Source: Candidatus Methylomirabilota bacterium (GTDB taxonomy: Bacteria; Methylomirabilota; Methylomirabilia; Methylomirabilales; Methylomirabilaceae). From it: DNA of 64,000 nucleotides. A model generated the notes under the pieces. That model was not told the DNA's origin, did not search any database, and saw nothing but the letters and a program-made list of their open reading frames with translations. Both the position numbers and the translations under genes were made by a program. The stretch's first letter is position 1. Every line of letters starts with the position of its first letter. This document shows, piece after piece, positions 52,321-59,633 of this stretch. Location of the stretch: NCBI GenBank assembly GCA_003104975.1, contig PQAM01000012.1:26089-90088 (forward strand), in the 5' to 3' direction.

Positions 52321-54642
52321 CTAGTGCGCGCGGCTGGCCTCCGCCTGCTTTGCCGCTGCTGCGGGTTCCTCCTCAACGATCGAGCCTCGCTTGCTGAAGA
52401 GGACCGACATCCCGAGGATAAGGACGCACGCCCCAAAGATCAGCCCCCGCACGCCCCAACTTATCTCGCGAATCGCCAGCGGGGCCACCAGGATCGCGAC
52501 CAGGTTCATCACCTTGATCATCGGGTTGATGGCCGGTCCGGCGGTGTCCTTGAACGGATCGCCGACCGTATCGCCGATGACGGCGGCCTTGTGGCAGTCG
52601 GTTCCCTTGCCGCCGAACAGACCCTCCTCGATCTTCTTCTTGGCGTTGTCCCAGGCGCCGCCGGTATTCGCAAGGAAGACCGCCATGAGCTGGCCGGTGA
52701 GGATTGCGCCGGCCAAGAAGCCGCCCAGCGCCGGCGCCCCGAACGCAAAGGCGACCAGGATCGGGCTGACGATCGACAGAACACCCGGCCCCAGCAGCTC
52801 CTTCTGGGCCGCCGACGTGACGATCTCCACGCACCGACCGTAGTCGGGCTTCTCCTTGAACTCCATGATCCCCGGCTTTTCCCTGAACTGTCGCCTCACC
52901 TCTTCAACCAGCAGGAACGCCGCTCGGCTCACCGCCTGGATCGCAAAGGAGGAGAAGAGAAACGGAACCGCCCCCCCAATCAGGAAGCCGACGAAAACCT
53001 CCGGCAGGTTCACCTGAATCCCCTGCTCAAAGAGATGCGCCTCATCGATGAACGAGCGGAAGAGCGAGACGGCGGCAATGACCGCCGTCGCGATAGCCAG
53101 CCCCTTTGTGAGGGCCTTCGTCGTATTGCCGACGGCGTCGAGCTTGGCGACAATTCGATGGGCTTCGATCCCCGACGGTGTTTTCGGATTGTTCTTCAAC
53201 GCGCCGGACATCTCGAAGATGCCGTTCGCGTTGTCGGAGATAGGGCCGAAGGTATCTTCGGCCAGGACAAAGCCGGTGGTCGCCAGCAACCCCAGTCCGG
53301 CCAGCGCAATCCCGTACGCCGACAGCGAAAAGCTTCCGCCGAAGATGCTGTAGGCGCCAAAGATGGTGGCGGCAATGGCCAGGATGGCCCACACGCTCGA
53401 TTCGAGACCGGCCGCAAACCCGGAGAGGATCAGCGTGGCCGGGCCGGTCCGGCTGGAATAGGCAATCTCGGTGACCGGCTTCTTCTCGGTCGCGGTGAAA
53501 TACTCTGTCAGCCACTGGATTAACAGCGCCAGGGCGATCCCCATCACATTCGCGAGAAAGACCCGCCACCACAGCGCACCGTATTTCTCGCTCACGATAT
53601 CGCCGAGATAGAGGTAACTGACGACCCAGAAGCCGGCAACGGAGCTGAGCGCCGCCACCCAAAATCCGACATTGATCGGTCTCATCGGGTTCATGTTGGG
53701 ATCATCCTTGCCCCGAACGCACCAGGTACCGAGGATTGAGCCGAAGACGCCGACGGCGCGGATCAGGAGGGGGTAGATGATCAGCGCCAGGACGACCTTG
53801 GAGGCGCTGGCTGCCCCGCCGAACGCCTCAACAAAGTCCTTATCCAGCATCGCCCCGGCTCCCAGGATAATAGCCGCTACCAGCGTCACCTCGTACGACT
53901 CAAAGACGTCGGCCGCCATCCCGGCGCAGTCCCCGACGTTGTCACCCACATTGTCGGCGATGGTGGCGGCGTTGCGCGGGTCGTCCTCCGGAATCCCCTT
54001 CTCAACCTTGCCGACCAGGTCAGCGCCTACATCAGCCGCCTTAGTGAAAATGCCGCCCCCCATGCGCATGAAGAGGGCGGCAAGGGACCCACCAAAACCA
54101 AAACCGATGAGGATTTTCATCGCATTCTCTTTGAACAGGAGAAAGATGATGGTGGCACCCAGGAGCCCCAGGCCGACGGTGAACATCCCCGAGACAGTCC
54201 CGGCCCTGAAGGCGATCTCCAGCGAGCGCTTAAAGCTGTGCAGCGCCGCTGCAGCGGTCCTTACATTGCCCTTCACGGCCAGCCACATCCCGACGTATCC
54301 GGCACCATAGGACGCGCCGACCCCCATGAAGAAGGCGAGCGCCACACCAAGCGGCAGGAGCATCCCCTCATAGATCGCGCGATACATGAAGAAGAGGCCG
54401 ATCGTGATCGCGATGACGAACCAGATCATCGTCTTGACCTGGCGCGCCAGGTAGGCGAACGCCCCCTCTTCAATCGCCATGGCCACATCCTGCATGGCCT
54501 GAGTACCGGGGTCTTCTCCGATGATCTTCTTCGCCAGGAAGGCGCCGTAGCCTAAGGCGATGAAGGCCGAAATCAGGACAAACCAGAGGATCTTCCATTC
54601 CTGCGGGCCAAAAGTCGGTAATACAATACTGGCTTCACTCAT
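52321..54642 (-). CDS. hppA: Membrane-bound proton-pumping pyrophosphatase, K+-independent type
   Basis: 773 residues, about 16 membrane helices. It couples PPi hydrolysis to H+ (or Na+) export across the inner membrane. The substrate site is intact: DVGADLVGKVEKGIPEDDPR (205-223) and DNVGDNVGDCAGMAAD. In GNTTKALTKG, Lys509 and Thr512 occupy the positions that distinguish the K+-independent class (K+-dependent enzymes have Ala there). Na+ pumping is found only in the K+-dependent class, so H+ pumping is likely. ATG 54642 follows GAGGAG. Confidence 0.94.
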   Translation of the reverse strand: MSEASIVLPTFGPQEWKILWFVLISAFIALGYGAFLAKKIIGEDPGTQAMQDVAMAIEEGAFAYLARQVKTMIWFVIAITIGLFFMYRAIYEGMLLPLGVALAFFMGVGASYGAGYVGMWLAVKGNVRTAAAALHSFKRSLEIAFRAGTVSGMFTVGLGLLGATIIFLLFKENAMKILIGFGFGGSLAALFMRMGGGIFTKAADVGADLVGKVEKGIPEDDPRNAATIADNVGDNVGDCAGMAADVFESYEVTLVAAIILGAGAMLDKDFVEAFGGAASASKVVLALIIYPLLIRAVGVFGSILGTWCVRGKDDPNMNPMRPINVGFWVAALSSVAGFWVVSYLYLGDIVSEKYGALWWRVFLANVMGIALALLIQWLTEYFTATEKKPVTEIAYSSRTGPATLILSGFAAGLESSVWAILAIAATIFGAYSIFGGSFSLSAYGIALAGLGLLATTGFVLAEDTFGPISDNANGIFEMSGALKNNPKTPSGIEAHRIVAKLDAVGNTTKALTKGLAIATAVIAAVSLFRSFIDEAHLFEQGIQVNLPEVFVGFLIGGAVPFLFSSFAIQAVSRAAFLLVEEVRRQFREKPGIMEFKEKPDYGRCVEIVTSAAQKELLGPGVLSIVSPILVAFAFGAPALGGFLAGAILTGQLMAVFLANTGGAWDNAKKKIEEGLFGGKGTDCHKAAVIGDTVGDPFKDTAGPAINPMIKVMNLVAILVAPLAIREISWGVRGLIFGACVLILGMSVLFSKRGSIVEEEPAAAAKQAEASRAH

Positions 54643-54872
54643 GCAACGTGTCTCCTCATTACCGAAAAGCTGGTAGCTGGTAACCGACCGCAGTGAACAC
54701 CGATGCTACATGTCGACAAACGGGCAGCGTTCTTTTTCCTCATCGATACATAGGGGTTGCTCACGACTGTGGCAGGCCTCGTCACGGCCGTGCCGAAGCA
54801 AGGGGTGATCAGTTCCCGGAAGGGAAGCCCCCTGCTTTTGAGCAGGATCTCTCTACGCGCCCCACGCCCCCT

Positions 54873-56276
54873 CTAGTCTGCAAAGAGGCGGAGTTGCTCC
54901 TGGTTCTCCTCGACAAAGGGGATCGGGTAACTGCCGCTGAAGCAGGCGTGACAGAACTCTGCCGCCCCCTGGCTCTCCTTCCCGGCCGCCTGCTGCAATC
55001 CCTTCAGGCTGAGATAGCCGAGGCTGTCGGCGCGAAGATAGCGTCGAATCTCCTCGGCATCGTGCGTCGAGGCGATCAGCTCCTTCCGTGTCGGGGTATC
55101 GATCCCGTAGTAGCAGGGCGCGATGGTCGGGGGCGAGCTGATCCGAACATGCACCTCCGATGCGCCGGCCGCCCGGATCATCGAGACGATCTTGCGGCTG
55201 GTGGTCCCGCGGACGATCGAGTCGTCCACGACAACCACACGCTTCCCCTCGAGCAACTCTCGAATGGCATTCAACTTGATCTTCACCCCGAAATGTCGAA
55301 TCGCCTGTTTCGGCTCGATAAAGGTCCGACCCACATAGTGATTGCGGATCAGCCCGTGCTCAAACGGTAGCCGCGCTTGTTCCGCAAAACCGAGCGCGGC
55401 AGGCACGCCGGAATCCGGCACAGGGATCACCACATCCGCCTCGACCGGGTGCTCGCGCGCCAGGTGCCGTCCAAGATCTTTCCGAATCCCGGCGACCGAT
55501 CGACCGAACAAAAAGCTGTCTGGTCTGGAGAAGTACACATACTCAAAGATACATTGCGACTTGGGCGCAGGTGGAAACGGAAAAAATGTCTGGACACCCC
55601 GCTCATCGATCCGAACGACCTCGCCGGGCTCGATATCGCGAACGAATTGTGCCTCGATCAGATCAAAGGCGCAGCTCTCCGACGCGAGTATCCACGCGTC
55701 CCCAAATTTGCCCAACGACAGCGGACGGAATCCGTAGGGGTCGCGGACGCCCAACAGCTCGGTCTCATTCATAATCGCCAGCGAATAGGCGCCACGAATC
55801 TGACCCAGAGCATCGATGGCGGCCTCCAACAGGTTCCGCTCCCGTGAACGGGCGATCAGGTGGACGATCACCTCGCTATCGGTGGTAGAGCCGAATATCG
55901 ACCCCTGCGCCTCGAGGTCCTGTCGAATCTTTTCCGCGTTGGTCAGATTGCCGTTGTGCGCAAGCGCGATCTGGCCTCGGAGATAGCCGGCCAGCAGGGG
56001 CTGCGCATTCTTCAGGTGCGAGGTCCCCGTCGTCGAGTACCGAACATGACCGATGGCGAGGTTGCCTTTGAGACGCCGCAGCCTGGTCTCAGAAAAGACG
56101 TCGGCTACCAACCCCATCGCCTTTTCCAGATGCAGCGACCCGCCATCCGACGTTGCAATGCCGGCGCTTTCCTGCCCCCTGTGCTGAAGCGCATAGAGGG
56201 CCAGATAGGCCAGGTTCGCGGCCTCCGGATGGCCGTAGATTCCTACTACGCCGCACTCCTCACGAAACTTATCCAT
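54873..56276 (-). CDS. purF: Amidophosphoribosyltransferase
   Basis: 467 residues. First step of purine synthesis, PRPP plus glutamine to phosphoribosylamine. The N-terminal nucleophile is Cys8 ([10 protein letters not shown]) after a short propeptide. The PRPP loop reads [16 protein letters not shown]. Four Cys at the positions of the B. subtilis-type [4Fe-4S] cluster are present ([22 protein letters not shown]), so it is the oxygen-sensitive Fe-S class. ACT-type feedback sites cannot be read. Standing alone, not with other pur genes. Confidence 0.95.
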   Translation of the reverse strand: MDKFREECGVVGIYGHPEAANLAYLALYALQHRGQESAGIATSDGGSLHLEKAMGLVADVFSETRLRRLKGNLAIGHVRYSTTGTSHLKNAQPLLAGYLRGQIALAHNGNLTNAEKIRQDLEAQGSIFGSTTDSEVIVHLIARSRERNLLEAAIDALGQIRGAYSLAIMNETELLGVRDPYGFRPLSLGKFGDAWILASESCAFDLIEAQFVRDIEPGEVVRIDERGVQTFFPFPPAPKSQCIFEYVYFSRPDSFLFGRSVAGIRKDLGRHLAREHPVEADVVIPVPDSGVPAALGFAEQARLPFEHGLIRNHYVGRTFIEPKQAIRHFGVKIKLNAIRELLEGKRVVVVDDSIVRGTTSRKIVSMIRAAGASEVHVRISSPPTIAPCYYGIDTPTRKELIASTHDAEEIRRYLRADSLGYLSLKGLQQAAGKESQGAAEFCHACFSGSYPIPFVEENQEQLRLFAD

Positions 56277-56365
56277 CGGCCTTCAGTCAGCAGCTTTCAG
56301 CAGTTCACTGCAGCAACCAGCCATCTTGTTCTCATCACTAACCACTAACCACTGATCACTGTTTT

Positions 56366-57532
56366 TTATAGTACCCGCTTCAGCCCCTGGATAGCCTGGC
56401 GAGTTCGATGCTCGTTCTCGACAAGGGCGAACCGGACATAGGCGTCGCCATACTGCCCGAACCCAATCCCCGGAGAGACGGCGACCTTTGCCTTGTCGAG
56501 TAAGAACTTCGAAAATTCAAGCGACCCCATACCTTGGTATGATTCCGGAATTTTGGCCCAGACGAACATCGTACCCTTCGGCTTCGCGAGCGTCCATCCG
56601 ATCCGGTTCAGCCCGTCGACCAGCGCATCGCGACGCACTCGATAGGTCTCTACCGTCTTCCCCACACAGGTCTGCGGGCCGTTGAGCGCGATGATCGCCG
56701 CAATCTGGATCGGCTGGAACATCCCATAATCCAGATAGCTTTTCAGTCGCGTCAAGGCCGCAATGATCCGCGGATTGCCGACGCAGAACCCGACACGCCA
56801 GCCGGGCATGTTGTAGCTCTTGGAGAGCGTAAAGAACTCTACCCCAATCTCTTTTGCCCCAGGGACCTGTAGAAAGCTTGGCGCCTGGTACCCATCAAAG
56901 GTCAGATCTGCGTAGGCCAGATCGTGGATCACGATCAGGTGGTGCTCCTGCGCAAACGCCACGACCTTTTCAAAAAACGCAAGGTCCACGGTCGCAGTGG
57001 TGGGATTGTGCGGAAAGCTCAGAATCAGCAGCTTGGGCGGCGGCCAGCTTTCCCGGTGGGCGGTCACAAGCGCCTCATAGAAATCGATCCCCTCTTCAAG
57101 GCGCACGCTGCGGACATCCCCCCCGGCGATGATCACCGAGTACGGATGGATCGGATAGGTCGGACTCGGTACCAATGCCACATCCCCCGGTTCTGCGACC
57201 GCCAGCGCCAAGTGCGACAGCCCCTCCTTGGCGCCAATAGTCGCAATCGCCTCCCGTTCGGGATCGATCTCCACTTCATATCGCCGCCCATACCAGTCGG
57301 CGATGGCGGACCGGAGCTTGGTGATCCCGCGCGAGGCGGAGTACCGGTGGTTGCGAGGGTTCATGGCCGCCTCACAGAGCTTCTCAACGATATGCGGAGG
57401 GGTCGGCAGATCGGGGTTGCCCATCCCGAAGTCGATAATATCCTCGCCGCGAGCCCGCGCCTCAACCTTAAGCTCGGTCACGATGTTGAAGACATAAGGG
57501 GGCAGCCGACTGATTCGGTGAAACTCCCGCAT
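56366..57532 (-). CDS. alaC: Class I/II aminotransferase, AlaC type
   Basis: 388 residues. PLP-dependent; the start [39 protein letters not shown] and [13 protein letters not shown] closely match glutamate-pyruvate aminotransferase AlaC. Schiff-base Lys is in [14 protein letters not shown]-diaminopimelate aminotransferase is a related alternative, but the N-terminus fits AlaC better. It borders the accessory repeat region. Confidence 0.88.
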   Translation of the reverse strand: MREFHRISRLPPYVFNIVTELKVEARARGEDIIDFGMGNPDLPTPPHIVEKLCEAAMNPRNHRYSASRGITKLRSAIADWYGRRYEVEIDPEREAIATIGAKEGLSHLALAVAEPGDVALVPSPTYPIHPYSVIIAGGDVRSVRLEEGIDFYEALVTAHRESWPPPKLLILSFPHNPTTATVDLAFFEKVVAFAQEHHLIVIHDLAYADLTFDGYQAPSFLQVPGAKEIGVEFFTLSKSYNMPGWRVGFCVGNPRIIAALTRLKSYLDYGMFQPIQIAAIIALNGPQTCVGKTVETYRVRRDALVDGLNRIGWTLAKPKGTMFVWAKIPESYQGMGSLEFSKFLLDKAKVAVSPGIGFGQYGDAYVRFALVENEHRTRQAIQGLKRVL

Positions 57533-57853
57533 CCACGCTCCTTTCGATCACCGTGGCGACCGTTCATCTTATCGCTAAATTCGCCCTTCACGCTACCAAA
57601 AGGGGGGCCACACTGTCAAACAGAATTGCGATAGGGCTCGCCTACCCATCCTCTCCAAAATAGGAGTAACGCCAATAACAGCGCTCCTCCGGGGCGATGG
57701 CCGAGCGCGTGAGAATCTCGCGAATTCTGACAACACGACCGCCGTGATGTTTCCCTCATTAGCTTGCCTTACTGCAAGGCGTTTGAGCGACTCCCATGAC
57801 CTGCGTCTCACCAGGCGAACGTTGGCGCGCCGCTCGCGCTCATCGACCGCGTA

Positions 57854-58330
57854 TCACTACTGCCCTGCGTCGAAGATCCGTCGCCTATTTCTGGCCGTCA
57901 TTCCGGCCAAGCCCGCGTACCGAGCGCGAGCCGGAATCCAGAGATTTGTATGAGTTCTGGCTCCCCGCTCCCGCTTAATGCTTGCGGAGACAAGGCTTGC
58001 TAGAATACCGTATGCGCCGCTGGCGCCCATGAGGATGAAAGTCTGTTGCGAAACCGTCCCGTCACTGGCTGGTCATTGCGAGCGGCCAACGGGAGCGCGG
58101 CAATCTCACCGTAGTTGCCCCAAACGACTGTGAGATTGCTTCGGCTGCGCCTCGCAATGACACGAGAGACTGTCTGGGCAATGACGATACATGGAGCGCC
58201 GACCTCTTTATCGCACTTCTGACTCGGGACAGTAGCACCCACCGTCCATTCTCGTGAGTGAATATCGTTGCATAAGTGCCGTGTAGCCGGGTAGCGTTCC
58301 TCAACCCAGCCTACCGGGCTAGTGTAGTGT
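57854..58330. repeat. Long direct repeat, copy 1 (interrupted)
   Basis: Part A, 57854-57998, aligns with 59339-59488: shared words include TCGCCTATTTCTGG, CGTCATTCCGGCCAAGCCCG, GCGCGAGCCGGAATCCAG and GACAAGGCT. Part B, 58178-58330, aligns more weakly with 59489-59633 (ACGATACATGGAGCGCCGA against ACGGTACAGAGCGTGCCGA, then CCATTCTCGTG against GCTATTCTCGTG). About 180 bases between A and B are absent from copy 2 and contain a palindromic element. Same orientation as copy 2. Confidence 0.7.
58072..58161. repeat. Palindromic element inserted in repeat copy 1
   Basis: Perfect 11-base terminal arms GTCATTGCGAG (58072-58082) and CTCGCAATGAC (58151-58161) with an inner pair GCAATCTCA/TGAGATTGC. This is a well-known type of interspersed palindrome (GTCATTGCGAG...CTCGCAATGAC) in many bacterial genomes. 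Confidence 0.75.
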
Positions 58331-58464
58331 ATCCAACGCTTCTTTACATGTCCCGTGCACCCTGAGCCTGTCGAAGGGTGAAGTATTTCAATAGGTTCCG
58401 TTCATAGGTTCGACAAGCTCACCACGAACGGATTGTAAAGGTATTTGTGAGACACTACACTAGC
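58318..58464. repeat. MITE-like element with 31-base imperfect terminal inverted repeats
   Basis: Outer 13 bases are perfect: GCTAGTGTAGTGT (58318-58330) and ACACTACACTAGC (58452-58464). The match extends inward with gaps to TCTTTACA and TGTAAAGG. The inside carries another inverted pair of the CCTGAGCCTGTCGAAGGG / GGTTCGACAAGCTCACC type (58360-58437). No coding capacity. No target-site duplication is clear. Confidence 0.7.
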
Positions 58465-58490
58465 GGTGGTCGCGCAAAGCGGGAGGAATG

Positions 58491-58835
58491 TCAGAGATAT
58501 AGCACGTCGAAGTCGTCAAGGCCCCCGGGGAACCGCTTGGCCACACGAGTCAGGGCATCAGCGATACCTTTTACTTCGAAGCCGCGCATACTCGGCGGGC
58601 ACAGAATGATCCCGGCATGCGGTTCCTGCCGTCGGATGGCCTCCTGGGCGAGGACGATAAAGTGCCGAGCATTTCTGGTTACGAGGCACCGGCCCTCGCC
58701 GGCCGCATAGGCAAGCTGCTCTCGATCTGACATCTGGAGGTTTCCGGCCTCGATGGCACTCACCACATCAATACCCTTCTTCCGAAGCTGCACGGCAATC
58801 TTGGGAGAAAGATCTTCATCCAGATAGAATTTCAC
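58491..58835 (-). CDS. DUF5615 PIN-like toxin
   Basis: 114 residues. The start MKFYLDEDLSPKIAVQLRKK carries the acidic cluster of PIN-like DUF5615 proteins, with a second acidic site around MSDREQLAYA and the VTRNARHF motif. The family is the predicted RNase toxin of DUF5615/DUF433 pairs. It overlaps the antitoxin gene by 4 bases (translational coupling). No independent promoter seen. Confidence 0.85.
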   Translation of the reverse strand: MKFYLDEDLSPKIAVQLRKKGIDVVSAIEAGNLQMSDREQLAYAAGEGRCLVTRNARHFIVLAQEAIRRQEPHAGIILCPPSMRGFEVKGIADALTRVAKRFPGGLDDFDVLYL

Positions 58836-59248
58836 GCGAGCGATACCAGGCCGCGATACCTGGCCTCAATAACCTCGTGTGTCAGGGCCGCATTCTCCCG
58901 GATTTCCGCGTCAATCTCCTGAGGATACCTTCGGTAGTAGAGCAGGCACGCCTTGACTTGCGCGGCCGAGAGTTGGGGAAGCGCTTTCCGGAGCATACGC
59001 TCGTCGCGTCCGGCGGCCAAATAGTCCCGTATGACCTCCCACACTCCGAGCCCGCTGCCGGCGACCTTGGCTTCACGTCCCCCGGGTTCATCGGCGAAAT
59101 AGACTCCCGGGCACTCCCGCATGCGCAACGCCTCCTCGATCAGGTCTTGCGTCACCTCGGAAAAGGTACGGCGCGAACGCCTGGCAATCCGATCAATCTC
59201 AGCCCGAAGCTGCGGCCGCAGCCGTAATGTCTTCGTTGGCGTTGTCAT
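58832..59248 (-). CDS. DUF433 antitoxin with N-terminal RHH-like segment
   Basis: 138 residues. Residues 1-45 (TLRLRPQLRAEIDRIARRS, FSEVTQDLIEEALRM) look like a ribbon-helix-helix DNA-binding domain. Residues 60-125 form the DUF433 domain (GSGLGVWEVIRDYLAAGRDE, LSAAQVKACLLYYRRYPQEI). It should bind and neutralise the DUF5615 toxin and repress the operon. Most DUF433 antitoxins I recall are shorter and lack the RHH part. Confidence 0.82.
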   Translation of the reverse strand: MTTPTKTLRLRPQLRAEIDRIARRSRRTFSEVTQDLIEEALRMRECPGVYFADEPGGREAKVAGSGLGVWEVIRDYLAAGRDERMLRKALPQLSAAQVKACLLYYRRYPQEIDAEIRENAALTHEVIEARYRGLVSLA

Positions 59249-59338
59249 GAGCAGACCTCCGTATCAGGTTCTGCACCACAGTGTAGCACACTGTATTCTC
59301 AAAGTCAGGCTGCTCGTGTTGACCACTTCGATCGCGAA

Positions 59339-59633
59339 TCACACTACTGTCCTGTGTCTGAGATTCGTCGCCTATTTCTGGTCGTCATTCCGGCCAAGCC
59401 CGCATAGCGGGCGCGAGCCGGAATCCAGGGAATTGTACGAGTTCTGGATTCCCGTTCCCGCTTAACGCTTGCGGGGACAAGGCTCGCGGGAACGACGGTA
59501 CAGAGCGTGCCGATTTCTCCATCGAACCTCCGATTAGGCACCCTACGCTCCAGCGGCTATTCTCGTGGGGGGAATGTGGTTGTGTGGGCGCCGCATAGCT
59601 GGGCTTCGTCCCTTAACCCATCCCACCGTGCTA
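59339..59633. repeat. Long direct repeat, copy 2
   Basis: Counterpart of 57854-58330 without the inserted palindromic DNA. Inside it, CCGGCCAAGCCCGCATAGCG and CGCGAGCCGG can pair as a local hairpin. The copy runs to the stop codon of the type III restriction gene (GTGCTACACTG across 59628-59638). Together with copy 1 it brackets the toxin-antitoxin pair. Bases 59249-59338 hold the antitoxin upstream region only. Confidence 0.65.

Larger units (their letters stand above)
57533..58490. other. Gene-free repeat cluster
   Basis: 958 bases without a credible gene. It holds, in order: a short coding-like remnant on the minus strand at about 57660-57740 (RSAIAPEERCYWRYSYFGED then stop, no start codon); direct-repeat copy 1 (57854-58330), itself interrupted by a 90-base palindromic element (58072-58161); and a 147-base element with terminal inverted repeats (58318-58464). 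Each is listed separately. Confidence 0.7.

Noticed and set aside
52324..53523. 399-codon plus-strand frame opposite hppA
   Set aside because: Antisense shadow of the pyrophosphatase; composition is Arg/Gly/Asp-rich without domains.
57593..57811. 72-codon minus-strand frame upstream of alaC
   Set aside because: The more protein-like reading (RSAIAPEERCYWRYSYFGED) is in another frame with no start codon; neither is supportable as a gene.
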